Source of the DNA: Mesostigma viride
Taxonomy: Eukaryota; Streptophyta; Mesostigmatophyceae; Mesostigmatales; Mesostigmataceae
Length of the DNA: 64,000 bases
Assembly (NCBI GenBank): GCA_009746045.1
Contig: RPFO01000041.1
Coordinates: 5,255,920 to 5,319,919 of the forward strand
Reading direction: 5' to 3'
The first letter of the stretch is position 1, and the number at the start of each line of letters is the position of its first letter. The position numbers and the translations under genes are program-made. The notes under the pieces are model-generated. The model was not told where the DNA came from. It saw only the letters and a list, made by a program, of their open reading frames with translations, and did no database searches. Positions 22,129-33,599 of this stretch are shown here, in pieces.

Positions 22129-22889
22129 CTCGCCGTCGCTTGCCGTTGTGTTGTCGAATACTGGCAGCTTTAGATTGTTTTCGTTGATGTCGTGATCAGG
22201 GCCGCTTAAGTCGCAGCCTATAGCTCGTCGGGAAGGTATAAGGCATTTCATAAAACGTGTTGTGGCAAGGATGTTGTGCGTATGGACGCTTCTTGTTGTG
22301 TGAGAGTGACGCACCCTCTCTTCGCAGGCCGCAGCGGCATCACAGCACTCATGCGCTGAAGGGCCGCCAATTGTTTATTTGCATTTTATCGTGCAGGGAT
22401 GGAAGTGTTATAGTGATGATGATGTTGGAGATATTGCATTTGTGTGACTGCATGTAGATAGCAGGCACCATTGGTTGTTTGAGCTTTCCTTTGTTATGAT
22501 GATGTGATAAGACTACAATGTGCTGAGCCAACCATGGTTGACATGCATGACTGCATGCAAGCTATATATACCATGTTCCTACTTGGTTCCTTGCCCTCCA
22601 TAGTCCCAGTTTGTCATCCATGCTGGGGAGGACAGTTTAGGAGGTGTTGTTGTGTTGATTAGCTTGGTAGGCATCAACCTTACACTCTAACCTGGGAGAC
22701 ACATAGGAAATGCTGCTTAGGCATGTTAGGGCTACCATCGTCAAGGCTATGCACATATTTACAAGGCTGGCCATGCTCGAGGGACGATGAAGACGTATGA
22801 GGTGCGTGGCCACCCCTTTGTACTTCATAACATATTCAGCATGGATTTGGTGCATGTTGGATGGCATATGAAGTGGCATTGTGGTGTTA
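22129..22889. other. Non-coding DNA
   Basis: No gene or repeat recognised. Several CATGCATG-type short palindromes occur near 22540-22570. Confidence 0.4.
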
Positions 22890-23400
22890 CTAACTTACTG
22901 AGTGGTTCTTAGCGCCTTGTCAGGTGGTCATATAGGAAACCCATCAACTTGAGTAGTTCTTGTCACAATGACCCCCCACATTGAGCATGCGTTGCCGTCA
23001 GCGTGCAAGAGTTAATTATGTGTGCTTTGGTCAGTTTGCAGATGTCTTTGATGAAGAAGGAGGTGCTAGTGTGGCTAAATGGTTACTCTAATTTCCTTGT
23101 AGCGTCTACATGGGTGGCCGTCTTGGAATGGTTGTAACTTGGGCAGTTCTTGTCAGAATGTCGTCAAACCTTGAACATAGGAGGTACCATATGTGCAGAG
23201 GATGGTAGTGTGTGGTTTGGCCAGTTTTCACGTGGCTTGGATGAATAAAGGGGTGTTAGTGTGGTTAAATACTGGCTAAAACCTCCCTTAGCTTCGTCAT
23301 TGGTGACAACCTAAGAACGTTAATAACTGGAGCTGTGGTGGTCAGAATGACCTGAAATTTTGGGGCTGCATGTCCCCCCTCTCTAGTATTTGGGAATATA
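22890..23400. repeat. Decayed ~185-bp tandem repeat, about three units
   Basis: Shared landmarks recur at similar spacing: CAGTTCTTGTCA(C/G)AATG near 22962 and 23142 and a GGTCAGAATG near 23329; and a GATGAA(G/T)AA..GGTG(C/T)TAGTGTGG(C/T)TAAAT segment near 23052 and 23241. The copies are strongly diverged, which suggests an old satellite remnant. Confidence 0.5.
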
Positions 23401-23785
23401 TGGTATGGCAACATTTGAAGTGTTTATGATTTGATTTTTTTTTTCATTAAAAAAGGACCCTTTTTGCGGGAAAATTAATAACTGGTGCATCCATGCTTAT
23501 GTATTGGTCCCAATTAGGCAGACTTTCTCAAAAGTGGGGGAACTATGCGGGAATATGTGATTTGGTCCCAATATGTTTGCCCATTGTCCTAGGAAAAATG
23601 TGACTAAAATAGCGTCTTTTTCTATTTTTAGCGCGTAACCGGTGTATGGTGGGGGCTAGTACCACCCCCAAGTGGCTGGAAAATTTTTTTTTAATCATAT
23701 TTATGGTCCCCAATCATCATTGGATTTTTAGCACATGCATAGGTATGGTTTCCAGAAAAGTGCCCTTTAGGGGTGTCCCCTCCCC

Positions 23786-23973
23786 TTAATAGCCACCGAC
23801 CCTTATAAACAACCGGGTCATCCAAGGAAAATTCGGGCGAGCAGGAAACCCTTTGTACAGATCGAATTAGTCAGCCCATGTCGCAGACAGCCTTCCACAT
23901 CCAGGCCAAGGCATGGCGGCCTTATCTTTCCGGCCGCATGCGTTAATTAAACTATATTCAGAGAAAACCGATT
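23786..23973. repeat. 188-bp direct repeat, left copy
   Basis: It starts TTAATAGCCACCGACC and ends GAAAACCGATT. It matches 25368-25555 with one difference noticed (C/T near 23931). The pair flanks the long copy of the dispersed repeat. The ends are not TG...CA, so calling them LTRs is not supported. Confidence 0.75.
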
Positions 23974-25370
23974 AAGATCACTCAGCTCCCAAGAAGACCA
24001 GCATTTGATTGAATACAATAAGTGGAGCCCTGCCACAAATGCAGCAGTTAACAGTGGTTTCTCAATCCGCACGCGGAAGCAAGAAGCCTCCACCCAATTA
24101 CCCCCCCCTGGCGCCAACCCCATTGCGCCGATTAAACTCATGACCACCGTGCGCGAAAGAGCGTGTCGCAACATCTTAAATGGCGACTCAGCCCGCGCTA
24201 GGCTATACATATGTATTAACCCCCGCAGGGGCCCGCTGGTTACAATGCGACACAAGCCGGTGACCACCCCAAAAGCAAGCCCTCAAAAAGAGCCAGCATT
24301 TTGCAATTCCGGAACCGTCCAAAAAGGAAAGAGGTTTTACGGCACCATAATAGACTGAGCCGCGCAGCAGGTGCTGAGACGAAAAGGAACGACAAAGGTC
24401 TGGCGTAGCCTCGCCTCCCTAAGACGCCCTCCCCAACTCGAGTCTCGCAATAGGGAAATTTCTAGCTTCGGAGCGCAACTCTCGCGCGGCTCCTATTGTC
24501 CCCAACTAGCCCTCCTCGGCAGGGGCAACTGGACAACTGACCTGCCGCCACAAAAAATATTTTATGAAAAAAACAGGTCGTTGCTGACAGGAACCTGGTT
24601 CAGGACCTTTTGAGTCCAGGTCACGTCCCACGCACCATCGCAAGGTGGCAAGCCTGCGATGTGACACTATAGCTGTTTTAGAAACTTATAAACAGCTCCG
24701 CCGAAGCTGGCCAAACCGCCGGAGTAGCGCCCCATCCTTCGCCAATGTCAAAAAGACCCGCAGCCGGGGAAAACGACATGGGGGTGAATTTAAATTTTCT
24801 TTCCGTTGCACGACCAACTATACTATGCTTGGTCGAACAACTTAGCGGTTGTGCCACCATCTGCCTCGGCTACAAGACAGATGCAACCCGCGCTAGAATG
24901 TGCAATTTTGCACAGGCGGCCATTGCCGCCATTGGGAAAGAAACAATTGCGGATCATTGCCTGCCTAGCTTCAGCTTAAGGCATCATTGGCCCGCCGACA
25001 CACAAGCTGACATCATCCTAAATTAATTAACACCGGCATGCGTCACACGCCGGCCTGAACAGTGCTGAAAATGCCACTACAAACAACGTGGCCACGCACC
25101 CCCAGGCTAGTGCGTTAACCGTACAGGTAGTTGTACAAGGTTCCCAAGACTGACAAACATAAAACTCGCCCATCGACCCCTTGGGCCGGTCCGAATCCAC
25201 TATACAATAATTAATCACGACTCACCAAAGAACCCAAATCAGCCAAAGATTCGTTAAGCAACCAGCCGACCCTACAGGTCCCCACCTAACCTCAGCTGGT
25301 GCAACCAAACACGAATCTTTGCAAGCAAGTCGTATAAAACCTACAATTAATTTTCTCGGACCGCTAATTA
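23971..25370. repeat. Dispersed repeat, long copy
   Basis: Full version (about 1.4 kb) of the sequence at 20943-21505. It begins ATTAAGATCACTCAGC and ends ACCGCTAATTA at the border with the right 188-bp repeat. No transposase or reverse transcriptase frame and no terminal inverted repeats are visible. The plus-strand end CTAA followed by T, and an A-TC near the start, would fit Helitron-type ends, but the shared ATTAAGA before TC argues that the true left border is further out. Confidence 0.6.
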
Positions 25371-25555
25371 ATAGCCACCGACCCTTATAAACAACCGGGT
25401 CATCCAAGGAAAATTCGGGCGAGCAGGAAACCCTTTGTACAGATCGAATTAGTCAGCCCATGTCGCAGACAGCCTTCCACATCCAGGCCAAGGCATGGCG
25501 GCCTTATCTTTCTGGCCGCATGCGTTAATTAAACTATATTCAGAGAAAACCGATT
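25368..25555. repeat. 188-bp direct repeat, right copy
   Basis: Partner of 23786-23973. It is followed by an AATTCATTAATGAATT palindrome at 25558-25573. Confidence 0.75.
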
Positions 25556-25639
25556 TAATTCATTAATGAATTGTTGGATTTATTGCATGACGGTGTTATG
25601 CTTGTTAGAATACACATTTAATTCTGGCAATGGCATGCC

Positions 25640-25930
25640 GAGAAAATGCCCTGAGATTTTAAGCGCCTGAGAAAATGCCCTGAGATTTTAACTCTAGTTA
25701 AGCGCCTGAGAAAAAAAAATCTCAGTGTCCACGTAAAATCTCAGTTTCCACTTAGCCCTGAGATTTCCTGAGATTTCCTGAGAAAAAGCCATTTTTCTCA
25801 GGCCAATCTCAGGAAATCTCAGGTCATTTTCTCAGGAAATCTCAGGAAATCTCAGGAAATCTCAGGAAAATCTCAGGAAATCTCAGGAAATCTCAGTTTT
25901 TTTCTCAGGAAATCTCAGTTTTCTCAGAAG
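25640..25930. repeat. Cluster of CTGAGATTT words in both orientations
   Basis: The left part holds CCTGAGATTT in plus sense and the right part is dominated by its reverse complement, AAATCTCAGG, in near-tandem 12-bp spacing. The two arms can pair into large hairpins. The cluster directly abuts the truncated 3' end of the Kangaroo-like copy at 25944. Confidence 0.75.
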
Positions 25931-25943
25931 CGAGTTCCTAGTG

Positions 25944-27890
25944 CATGGCCACTATCCAGCACTGAGGCTGTAGTCCCCCAGGCTCCTCCATGCGCTCCAG
26001 GTCCCAGTCCTCCCCAGACGTTAAGACTGTCGTCCGCCACCCCCGCGCTTCGCGCCGGGTCGCCAGCCGGGCACAATCGGCCCCAGGCAGGTCCCTGTTG
26101 ACCACCCCACCGCCGGAACTGCTCGCATCACTTGCGACGACCCAGTCAGAAAGGGGCCGGGCCCTGGCAGCCCTCAAAAAGGGCCGGGCCAGGTCGATCG
26201 CCGCCTGAAGCTCCTGGCGGGCCCCCCGCAGGGAGGCGCCAGCGGCGCACAGGCAGGTCGAGGCGTTCATGGCTGCTAGCAGCTGATACGTCTCAGACCA
26301 CCCCGAGAGCATGGGCCGGCGGCACAGCAGATGCATCCACACCCAAGCTATGCGTCAGCCTACCTATGGTATTGCACTGGTTGTATTGCACCCACAGTGT
26401 TGCGCCCCGGCATGTCAGATGCACCATGCTGTGGAGAGAGCGCTCTGTGGCCTGCCCACTTGCGTGAGTGAGAGAAGCTAGGGCGCCCTCCCTCCTTCTC
26501 GCTGTGTACATAGGGTTGAAGGTTCCTTTACTCTGTATTGGCACCCACGTGACGCAGTCACGTGCTTATTATAATTAATCATTAATCCACACCCACTTCC
26601 CAAGCACAGAACTAAGTTCGCGGTAGTATGTAAACCCGCGATCCAAGATTCTATGAGTAGCAGCGACTAACCGCCACCACACGCTCAGGAACAGGCACCA
26701 CGTCACCATCTCTTTGGTGCATGACACCCACCGCCTGCACACCAGTCTGCTCAGCTGTCGCCCGTACCACCTTGTCAGACTTCTGCACCAGCCCAACAGC
26801 GGCGTAGGCCAGCCTGAACATGATCTAGCTGCTGATTCACCCCATCCACCGACGCACAGTGGGTGAAATGGAGGTCATCGATCGTCACAGCATGCATACC
26901 TTCCAGATCCTGCCGAGATTTGAAGCACGGCGAGGGCGCCAAGGGCGCAGCAGGGTCCTCCTCCAGCCTCAGCCGGATGGTCTCCCCCGCCTCGTTGGCC
27001 TCCGCCACCAGGATCAGCGCTGACATGTCGATGCTCAGCCCACGACTAGCCTCCAATGGGGACTTGGGGCCACAGCGGTACAGCACAGACTGGTGCACAC
27101 ACTGGGCCACAGCGACGGCCAGCTTGTTTCCCATTGGCCAGCACAACATCCACGGCCACAGTTTCCGACGTGCCCCACTCAGGCCCACAAGATCCCGGAC
27201 CACACCGGCATCCAGGGCACAGTACCGCCGCATCCAAACGGGCAGGCGGAGTCTGTTGTAGTACGAATCCAAATCTGATACGCCCCCAAACATGCACATC
27301 CTCCCCAGCGCGCGTGGGCAAATCGCAAATCACGCCAAGGTGTGGTAAAAAAGCGGGCATAGGGTCCGGTAGTGGCATGTTGCCACGACGGTTGTCCACA
27401 ATCAGCCGTATACGGCCGTCGGGCTTTCCGACCCCAAAAGAACCGTTCACCATAGGCGACCACTCCTACACAAATCCACCCAAAATCCCCCTCTCCACAC
27501 ACACCGTGCAAACCCGCGCGAACTCCTCCATGCTACACCCCCGCGAGATCCGCATCGACTTCTGCAAGATCCGCTCTGCTGCCAGGGCTCAGCGTCCGTA
27601 CCATCTTACTCTCATCATTCAAAATTGCTCCCCAAGAGGGGGGTAGTAAGTTCAGCACATCCACTTGGCCACCTTCCCCCGGACCAGGCAAGGCCAAGCG
27701 TGCGGCTACTAACGGTTCGTAAGGGGCTCCTTCAGCATATTCACCCCGGCGGCCATCCACTACAGATCCTGCCATTGCCGCTACGGAACCACCGTTCCGG
27801 CGGACAAAGGACCTGCAAGCATCATCGATCCCATCCAGGCCGCCGCCTGCTGCAGAGGCCCGGGCACACGGGCTGATCGAATCTACAGCA
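25944..27890 (-). pseudogene. Kangaroo-like reverse transcriptase and partial RNase H, frame-broken copy
   Basis: Segments match the pol at 46863-49792: [17 protein letters not shown] (about 27430-27370), [13 protein letters not shown] (about 27280), and [20 protein letters not shown] (about 26890-26830), with the catalytic DD intact. RNase H begins at about 26150 (VVASDASSSGGG) and ends in [11 protein letters not shown] near 25990. Frame changes occur near 27300 and at several other points. Confidence 0.75.
26346..26586 (+). mobile_element. 241-bp SINE-like insertion in the degenerate Kangaroo copy
   Basis: It is flanked by a perfect 9-bp duplication, CCACACCCA (26337-26345 and 26587-26595). 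Removing it restores homology to the intact element at 48110-48130. It has no frame and no inverted repeats. It ends in ACGTGACGCAGTCACGTG followed by an AT-rich tail (CTTATTATAATTAATC...). A very similar end, GACGCAGTCACGTG then (ATTA)n, occurs at 32239-32298. A variable-length duplication and an AT-rich 3' tail fit a short retroposon; clear Pol III A/B boxes are not seen. Confidence 0.6.
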
Positions 27891-28077
27891 GGCGGGTCTC
27901 GCCCCCCCCCCCATGCATCCAGTTTAACGCCCTAACCGCTTGACAGGCTATGTAGTGTGCGAGCATTAAATTAAGCCCGTCTCATCCTATCGCGCCTACG
28001 GATTGAGCGTACCTGCTGCCACCAGTCACGAGCTGGAAGCGGCGCTGGAAGAGGCAGCGGAAGGAGGCACCGCTCCC

Positions 28078-29190
28078 TCACTTGTTGTTGTTGGACGGGC
28101 CGCCCTGCCCCTTCTTGCCGGGGCCCTGCTCCACTCTTGTGCTGAAGCTTCCCCATGCTCATCGCAGCCCGGACCGGCGCCGGAGACGCCAGCATCGCCC
28201 CGGCCACCCTCCAGTGGAATGGCAGCATTGCCGACGGAGTGCCCTTCCAGCCCGTCGACCCCACATCCACCAACTGGCACGCCGTGATCAGCTTCGCCAG
28301 ATACTCGGCTGCTGCCAGCTCCAGAATCACTTCGGAGCGTGGCGTGGCCCAGCAGCCAAATTCCGTGACCATCGTGTCCAGAATGCCAGCCATATGCAGG
28401 ACTAACATTCGCCGGCCTCTCCCCGCTGGCTGTGCTGCCGTGCATCGTCAGCATTATCGACGCACGGATGGACTTCCCCCCCACGCTCTCCGCGTACATA
28501 GTCCAGGCATCCCCGGCAGCACCGCATCCAGCATGTTGCTCAGCAGGACCGGCACTGCATGCCCGCTCAGCGCCACTCCCTTCGTGCGCGCCAGCCTGCC
28601 AGCAGACTCGTCGCTGCGGCTGGGCTTGCAGCTGCTGGAGTCTTTGCCTGGTCCAGCAGCTTCGACATGGCCGCTATCAGGTCGCCAATATCTCCGCCAG
28701 TGCGGGCGTTGCATAGCCCGTCTCGGTCCCCAGCAGCCGACCTATGTTTCGGTCTAGGTCCGCCACATGTATCCTGGTCGATCGCCCCAGGGGCGCCATC
28801 CTCCTCCCCACCACCCGCTCCACCATGCCCCGCCCCTCCGCTTCCACCTGCCGAAGGTGGGGGAACACCCCCAGTTCCCACCGCACCTGCTGACACTGGT
28901 CGGGGTCCGGCTCTGCAATAGCCTCCCCCAGTTGCGCTGCTATAGCACATCGGCCAGGGCCTCCTCCCCATCCCAGACTGTCGCTGACAACCCCCCTTAT
29001 CTCCAATACGTCCATGACGTTCTTGGCACGCCCCTGATTGAGCTTCTGGATCCGCTCTAGCCAAACCCCCTCCCCTAGGATCTTCTGGACCGCAGTGGCG
29101 GCCTCCTTTGGGGTGCATCCCTCCTTGGCTGCTTGCTTGAGTTTCGCTATGAAATTCCGGACGGTCTGGGGCTGTCACTGTTGAGGTCAT
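28078..29190 (-). pseudogene. Kangaroo-like Gag, frame-broken copy
   Basis: It starts with an ATG at 29190 ([10 protein letters not shown]) and the stop aligned with that of the intact Gag lies at 28078-28080. It is collinear with the Gag at 45563-46666 but has several indels, the first within a dozen codons, so no continuous Gag can be made. Conserved stretches include [11 protein letters not shown]-like and [16 protein letters not shown] segments spread over all three minus frames. Confidence 0.75.
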
Positions 29191-29468
29191 GGTGGGTTAT
29201 AAGGCTTGATGTGTTATCTTGCGTTTGTTTTTTGTGATGTGGTCACGTGAGGTTCTCAGGCAAAAGAAACAACCTGCTTCCCTAGAATGGAAGCCCACCT
29301 TTTATATGTAGCAACCACCTGTCCAGCCAACCCCTACCTGGGTGGCTGGGGTACAGGTGCCAGCACACAAAATATTTTTTTCTGAAAATTATTTTTTCTT
29401 TTTGTGCTATACGGTTGCATTCTCCGCTCAGCAGGTTAGTCATAGATAAAATGAGCATAGCTCACCAA

Positions 29469-29565
29469 TTACATTTTCTTTTCTTTTTTCTTTCTTTCTT
29501 TTTCTTTTTTCTTTTTTCCTTTTCCCTTTGTGATGTATTAATTAATTCATTAATTAATTAGTAAC
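29469..29565. repeat. Polypyrimidine (CTTTT)n tract and ATTA-rich stretch
   Basis: 29469-29530 is almost pure C/T. On the minus strand it is an A-rich (GAAAA)n tract, placed 3' of the ORF1-like pseudogene and directly against the start of the Kangaroo-like copy. 29535-29563 repeats ATTAATTA. Confidence 0.7.
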
Positions 29566-29989
29566 ACAACTCCGTTGGGAGTATATGTAGCACATATCCC
29601 GGAGAAGGGGCATATGGCTTTTAATACATTCTGGGCTACTTCCTGCAACTAGAGTGGAATGTAAGCAACACTTGCTCTAGGTACACCAAGGGCACCTGCA
29701 CCACCATGCTGTCTCGGAGCTCAACCCAACTAAGGGGGGCCCGGCATGGGTGGGGAAGATCATCATGGCTATATACAAGAGCTAGGGCATGGCTTCTCAA
29801 CAGAGAGCGTCTCTCTGCATAGGCATAGCATGGCTGAATTCTTAATGCAAAATCAATGGGAGGTCCCATTATAGGCATGGCTTGGCTAAGTGTTGAAGGC
29901 ATCATCCATGGGGGCCATTATGGGCGCACATGCGCGTGGGCCACATGCTAGGCTAAGCCTGACTAATCTACACTACTGGTATATATTCC
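29566..29989. other. Non-coding stretch between the ORF1-like pseudogene and the Kangaroo-like copy
   Basis: No supported gene. If the ORF1-like pseudogene is a LINE fragment, this is its 3' flank up to the A-rich tract. Confidence 0.4.
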
Positions 29990-31335
29990 CTAGTCTGAGG
30001 TGGCAGGAGGGGCCTGCCAGGGCTTGTGGTCAACGTGGATGACTGACTCCCTCCAGTATACCGGCTTCCCCCCTGCGCTCTGCCGGAGGTGAAGGTAGGT
30101 CGGCCATAGCTCGTGTCGCCGCTGTTGCTGGGCCAGGGTCAAGTCGTCGTCCAGCGTGAAGCGAGTCAGCGAGAGCTTCCTGCGGAACGACAGCTTGTCC
30201 GCCATGTACATACTTAAAGGTGAGGAGCACGGGTGCCGGGCCAGCCTTACCCCGCGCGCGGGGGAGGCGGGCAGCCGACATCCGCAGCTCACCAGTGAGT
30301 TGCATGGGGGCAAGAATGTCGCCGTGAGAAGAGTCGTCGAGGTCTCACCTACCCGGCTGGTCGAAGTGCTTGACGATGACATTGTGGCTGCGCTGGGTGA
30401 TGTCGGCCTCCTCGCGAAGGTCGAGTGCTTGTTGCTTGAGCTGTGCCGCGATGGTGTCCAGAGGTGGTGGAGCTAGGTGGTATGATGCAAGTCCGCCCTG
30501 GCAGGTGGAGGGAGGCTACATCGCTAGCCGGGCCAGCAGATGCCGGCTGGGCAGCGATGTCCTTCACCGCCCGGGCGGTGAGGCCGGCGGTGTCATGCAA
30601 GCATTCAAGGGCGGTGGCGGTGGCTTGGAGGCGCTGGTCGAGGTCGAGGAGCTGGGCCTTGATGTGGGCAGTGGAGGCGGAAATGGCAGTGGAGGTGGAG
30701 GCGACGGTGGTGGAAAGGTGAGGAAGCTTAGTAGCCAGCGTGCCGCCCATTGCTGCCACATCGGCGGCAAGGGGGGTCACATGCTGAAAGGCTTCCGTAA
30801 GGATGGAACGGAGTGTGGGGGCGGAGACGGGATGGAGCCCAGATCTCGCCATCAGAGCGCATGAGAAGGGAGTTGAGGATGGTGTGCTGGAGTTGGGGGC
30901 GGGTGCACCCGAGCAGAACGTCGGTGTTATACCACCATTTGCGTCCGGGGTGATGAGGCGATTGATGTCGTAGCGATGGAGGCACAGGTCGTAAAGCGAG
31001 GCGTAGTCCCCGTAGAAGAGGCAATGCAGGGCAGTTGCCGGGGACATTTTGGTCCAGTCGTGATCGTCGACCTTGAAAGGTTGGGGCCGAAAGCGCGGTT
31101 CTGTGGGGCGTGAAAACCCTCCTGTTTTGTCGGCTGGGCGGCTGCGTTTAGGGTCAGGCGATGCCGATGGCGAGGCATTAAGCCCGGGAGGGTTCGGGGA
31201 AACCACCAGTTCGCAACTAGTGTCACCGCTGCCTGCCGGACCTGAGGGCGAAGCTGCAGCCGGAGCTGCAGACGTATTTTCATGGCCGAGCGCAGTCGCC
31301 AGGCTGCGTTGCGTCGAGGAGCGTTTGCTCGTCAT
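29990..31335 (-). pseudogene. L1 ORF1-like (Transposase_22-type) protein, broken; probable LINE fragment
   Basis: An ATG at 31335 opens a frame with a disordered Ser/Pro/Ala-rich N-terminus containing a basic patch (PDPKRSRP). A segment DWTKMSPATALHCLFYGDY and a likely coiled coil (HIKAQLLDLDQRLQATATA) follow. Further on the sense reads, in a second frame, TIAAQLKQQALDLREEADIT and NVIVKHFDQPG. After one stop and another frame change it reads ADKLSFRRKL and FTLDDDLTLAQQQRRHELWP, then GGKPVYWRESVIHVD. Coiled coil, a short RRM-like strand and this C-terminal pattern are the order in L1-type ORF1 proteins. GTAGGTGAG at the first break might instead be a splice donor. No endonuclease or reverse transcriptase follows. 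Confidence 0.5.
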
Positions 31336-33570
31336 ATAGTGCGCAATAATAGCTTCGGAAAATTATATCAGCATGTGCCTCTTAGAAAGACGAAGCGATA
31401 GTGATATTCACAGCCGAATTCGGTGCCCAAACGTGAGAGTTATGAGCTCCGCTGTCAGCCATGGCTACCTCGTCACTCATACTAGCTCTTGTATGTTGAT
31501 TAGTTGTGAAGTATACTCCTTACTTATTCTTTTAGCCCCTTCGTGTATGTGTGTATGCGTTCCCTCTTTTCCTTCGTAGTTTTGGTTGTTTGTGTTGGTA
31601 GTGGTGGTGTGTGTGTGTATGTGTGTTTTCCCTATCAACCTTTCTTGTTACCCTCTGTCTCCCTCCATGCACGTCTACGTAGAGATAGCCACGCGGCTCC
31701 CGCGGCCTTAGCGTCTTTCCTCTCAGACAACTACCCTAGTCCTTCCACGGCGTTGGATTGCCATGCGTACAGGCATAGTTGTCTCACTTCATAGATTACG
31801 TACAGCTTCTTGCATGGCAGGACATTAATTTCATCCACACCAATTAGGTAGAGACATCCTGTACGTGGCGGCCCCAGTGTGGGGCTGCGGTCCGGCCGCT
31901 CAGCCTGGGCCGCTCAGCTCACATGGGGTGGTCGGTTAAAGCCAAATGCCATGTACGAGGGCCCCCGCACGTAGCCGGTCTTCAATTGATCAATTACTAG
32001 TGGCTGGGATGGGAATTAATCGAAGCTAGAAGTGATATGGAAATTTGCTGGACAACTAAGATGGCTGTCTAGAGTGATGAAGGAGACCACCCCCAAGTCT
32101 GTGGGGGCTCCGCGTGTGACCGTGTATGGCATTCATAGCGATTCGGGCCGTGGTGCCCACAACCCTGTAACTAGGACGTCTAGATAGCTTACACCATCCA
32201 TTCCATCCCATGTTCCCCTCCCACTGAGGACTTATGCTGTGACGCAGTCACGTGTCTATTAATTAATTAATTAATTAATTAATTATTAGTTAATTAAGAT
32301 GGCTGGCCTGCATGGCACCATGCAGGTCGATCGTGGAGGCCATGAACATGCCCTGGCTCCGGCCGGTAGGGATCAGGCGCATGTTACCCGGTATGGCTAC
32401 AATCGTGCATGCCAACCGCGGGGCCCTGCCCCCTAGACTAGACTACGCAATTAGAGCCTATATTTAGTTATAGGTTTCATCCTTGTGAGGGTTAATGCTC
32501 CCTGGCTCCCCGTGCAACGAGACCGCGTCCATGCAATGTATTCAACAATATTGATTTATACATTGGGCCGGTACGTACACATCCCATATGCAGCCGTCTA
32601 AAGCCATAATAAATGTTGTTAATAATCATTGATGATAAACCATCAACAATATAACAGAGGGACCACTCCGGCCTACGCGCTGGCACAACATTTTCCTAAC
32701 CCAACCCCGTTTCAAATGGGGTTGGCCTGCGAAGCCGTATCAGCTTACGTCAGCAAGAGTTCCACGGCCCCTTCCATGCTCACGGCCTTCTGAGTTGGCC
32801 TGATGTGAACACAAAGTGACTAATTTCAGGTTTCTTGAGAAAGCCTCGAAGACAGGCTGACACTAGAAACCATTTGCCAGCCATTCAAAGAAGGCAGAAA
32901 GGGCATTACAAATATGCCAATCATCCACCACAATATCAATGAGACAACCAGTCTCATGCATCGCCCACCACAATATCGTCCACCACAATATGTTTATTCT
33001 TTGGGTTTGCCCTCCTACGTGCTTCTCGATGGGCTCTTATTGTCTTGTCCCCGGTGGCACTAATGCTACCAGCGGGGTGCCAGGTGCGACTATCACCTAT
33101 ATGCACCCATCCAGCTGGAGCGTGGGCATGGGGAACAAGCAGAATTTCTTTCAAGAAAAATTCAATTTTTTCCATGGCCACGGGGTGAACTGGGTGAGAA
33201 CACATCGGGTGAGTGGGTGGGAAAATGCATGGGCCGAGACGCCCACCCTTGAGCCCATGTGCAGGGAGCCCATCATGTTCGTCCCACCACCCCAAACTCC
33301 CACCGCACCGGGCGGCAGTTGCAACCAATTCCCGGCTCCACAAACCATGCAGTAGGATTGCAGACTTTACTCGGAACCCTAATATTGGAACCCAACCACC
33401 TGAGGACGGCAGTTGCCTGTTCCCTATTCTTTGCAAGGCGACCACCCTTGGTCACTGTACCGGTCACTATAACCCTTTGGTGGTTGTCTCGGGAAGCCAT
33501 CACATGATTCCGGTCGACTCAAAATAGTGACATTCCATGGCCTCCCCCGCAGGGGCACCCTGGGAAGCCT
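31336..33570. other. Intergenic DNA
   Basis: No gene supported. Contents: a G/T-rich stretch with GTGTGTATGTGTG at 31600-31630; the SINE-like tail at 32239-32298; an 8-bp-stem hairpin CCAACCCC/GGGGTTGG at 32701-32725; and repeated CCACCACAATATC words at 32926-32992. Confidence 0.5.
32239..32298 (+). repeat. SINE-like 3' end with (ATTA)n tail
   Basis: GTGACGCAGTCACGTG (itself containing the palindromic arms GTGAC/GTCAC) followed by CTATTAATTAATTAATTA and more. It shares its end with the insertion at 26346-26586. The left limit of this copy is not clear; homology upstream of the shared end was not seen. Confidence 0.5.
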
Positions 33571-33574
33571 CACG

Positions 33575-33579
33575 TTACA
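33575..33579 (-). terminator. Candidate polyadenylation signal of the Tudor-SN gene
   Basis: The minus strand reads TGTAA about 365 bases beyond the stop codon. TGTAA is the usual signal in chlorophyte nuclear genes. A short motif occurs often by chance, so this is only a candidate. Confidence 0.3.
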
Positions 33580-33599
33580 CCCTTGTGTGTCTCGGCGCA

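Larger units (their letters stand above)
25944..29468 (-). mobile_element. Degenerate Kangaroo-like (DIRS order) retrotransposon, 3'-truncated
   Basis: Reading the minus strand from 29468, the sequence opens with TTGGTGAGCTATGCTC, the same left terminal repeat as the element at 45286. It then follows that element through Gag, reverse transcriptase and the first part of RNase H. Homology stops at about 25944, so the rest of RNase H, the tyrosine recombinase and the right-hand repeats are missing. Many indels break the frames and a 241-bp insertion (26346-26586) interrupts RNase H. It is clearly older than the copy in the TSN intron, yet it keeps one base that the younger copy has lost in the reverse transcriptase. 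Confidence 0.85.
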
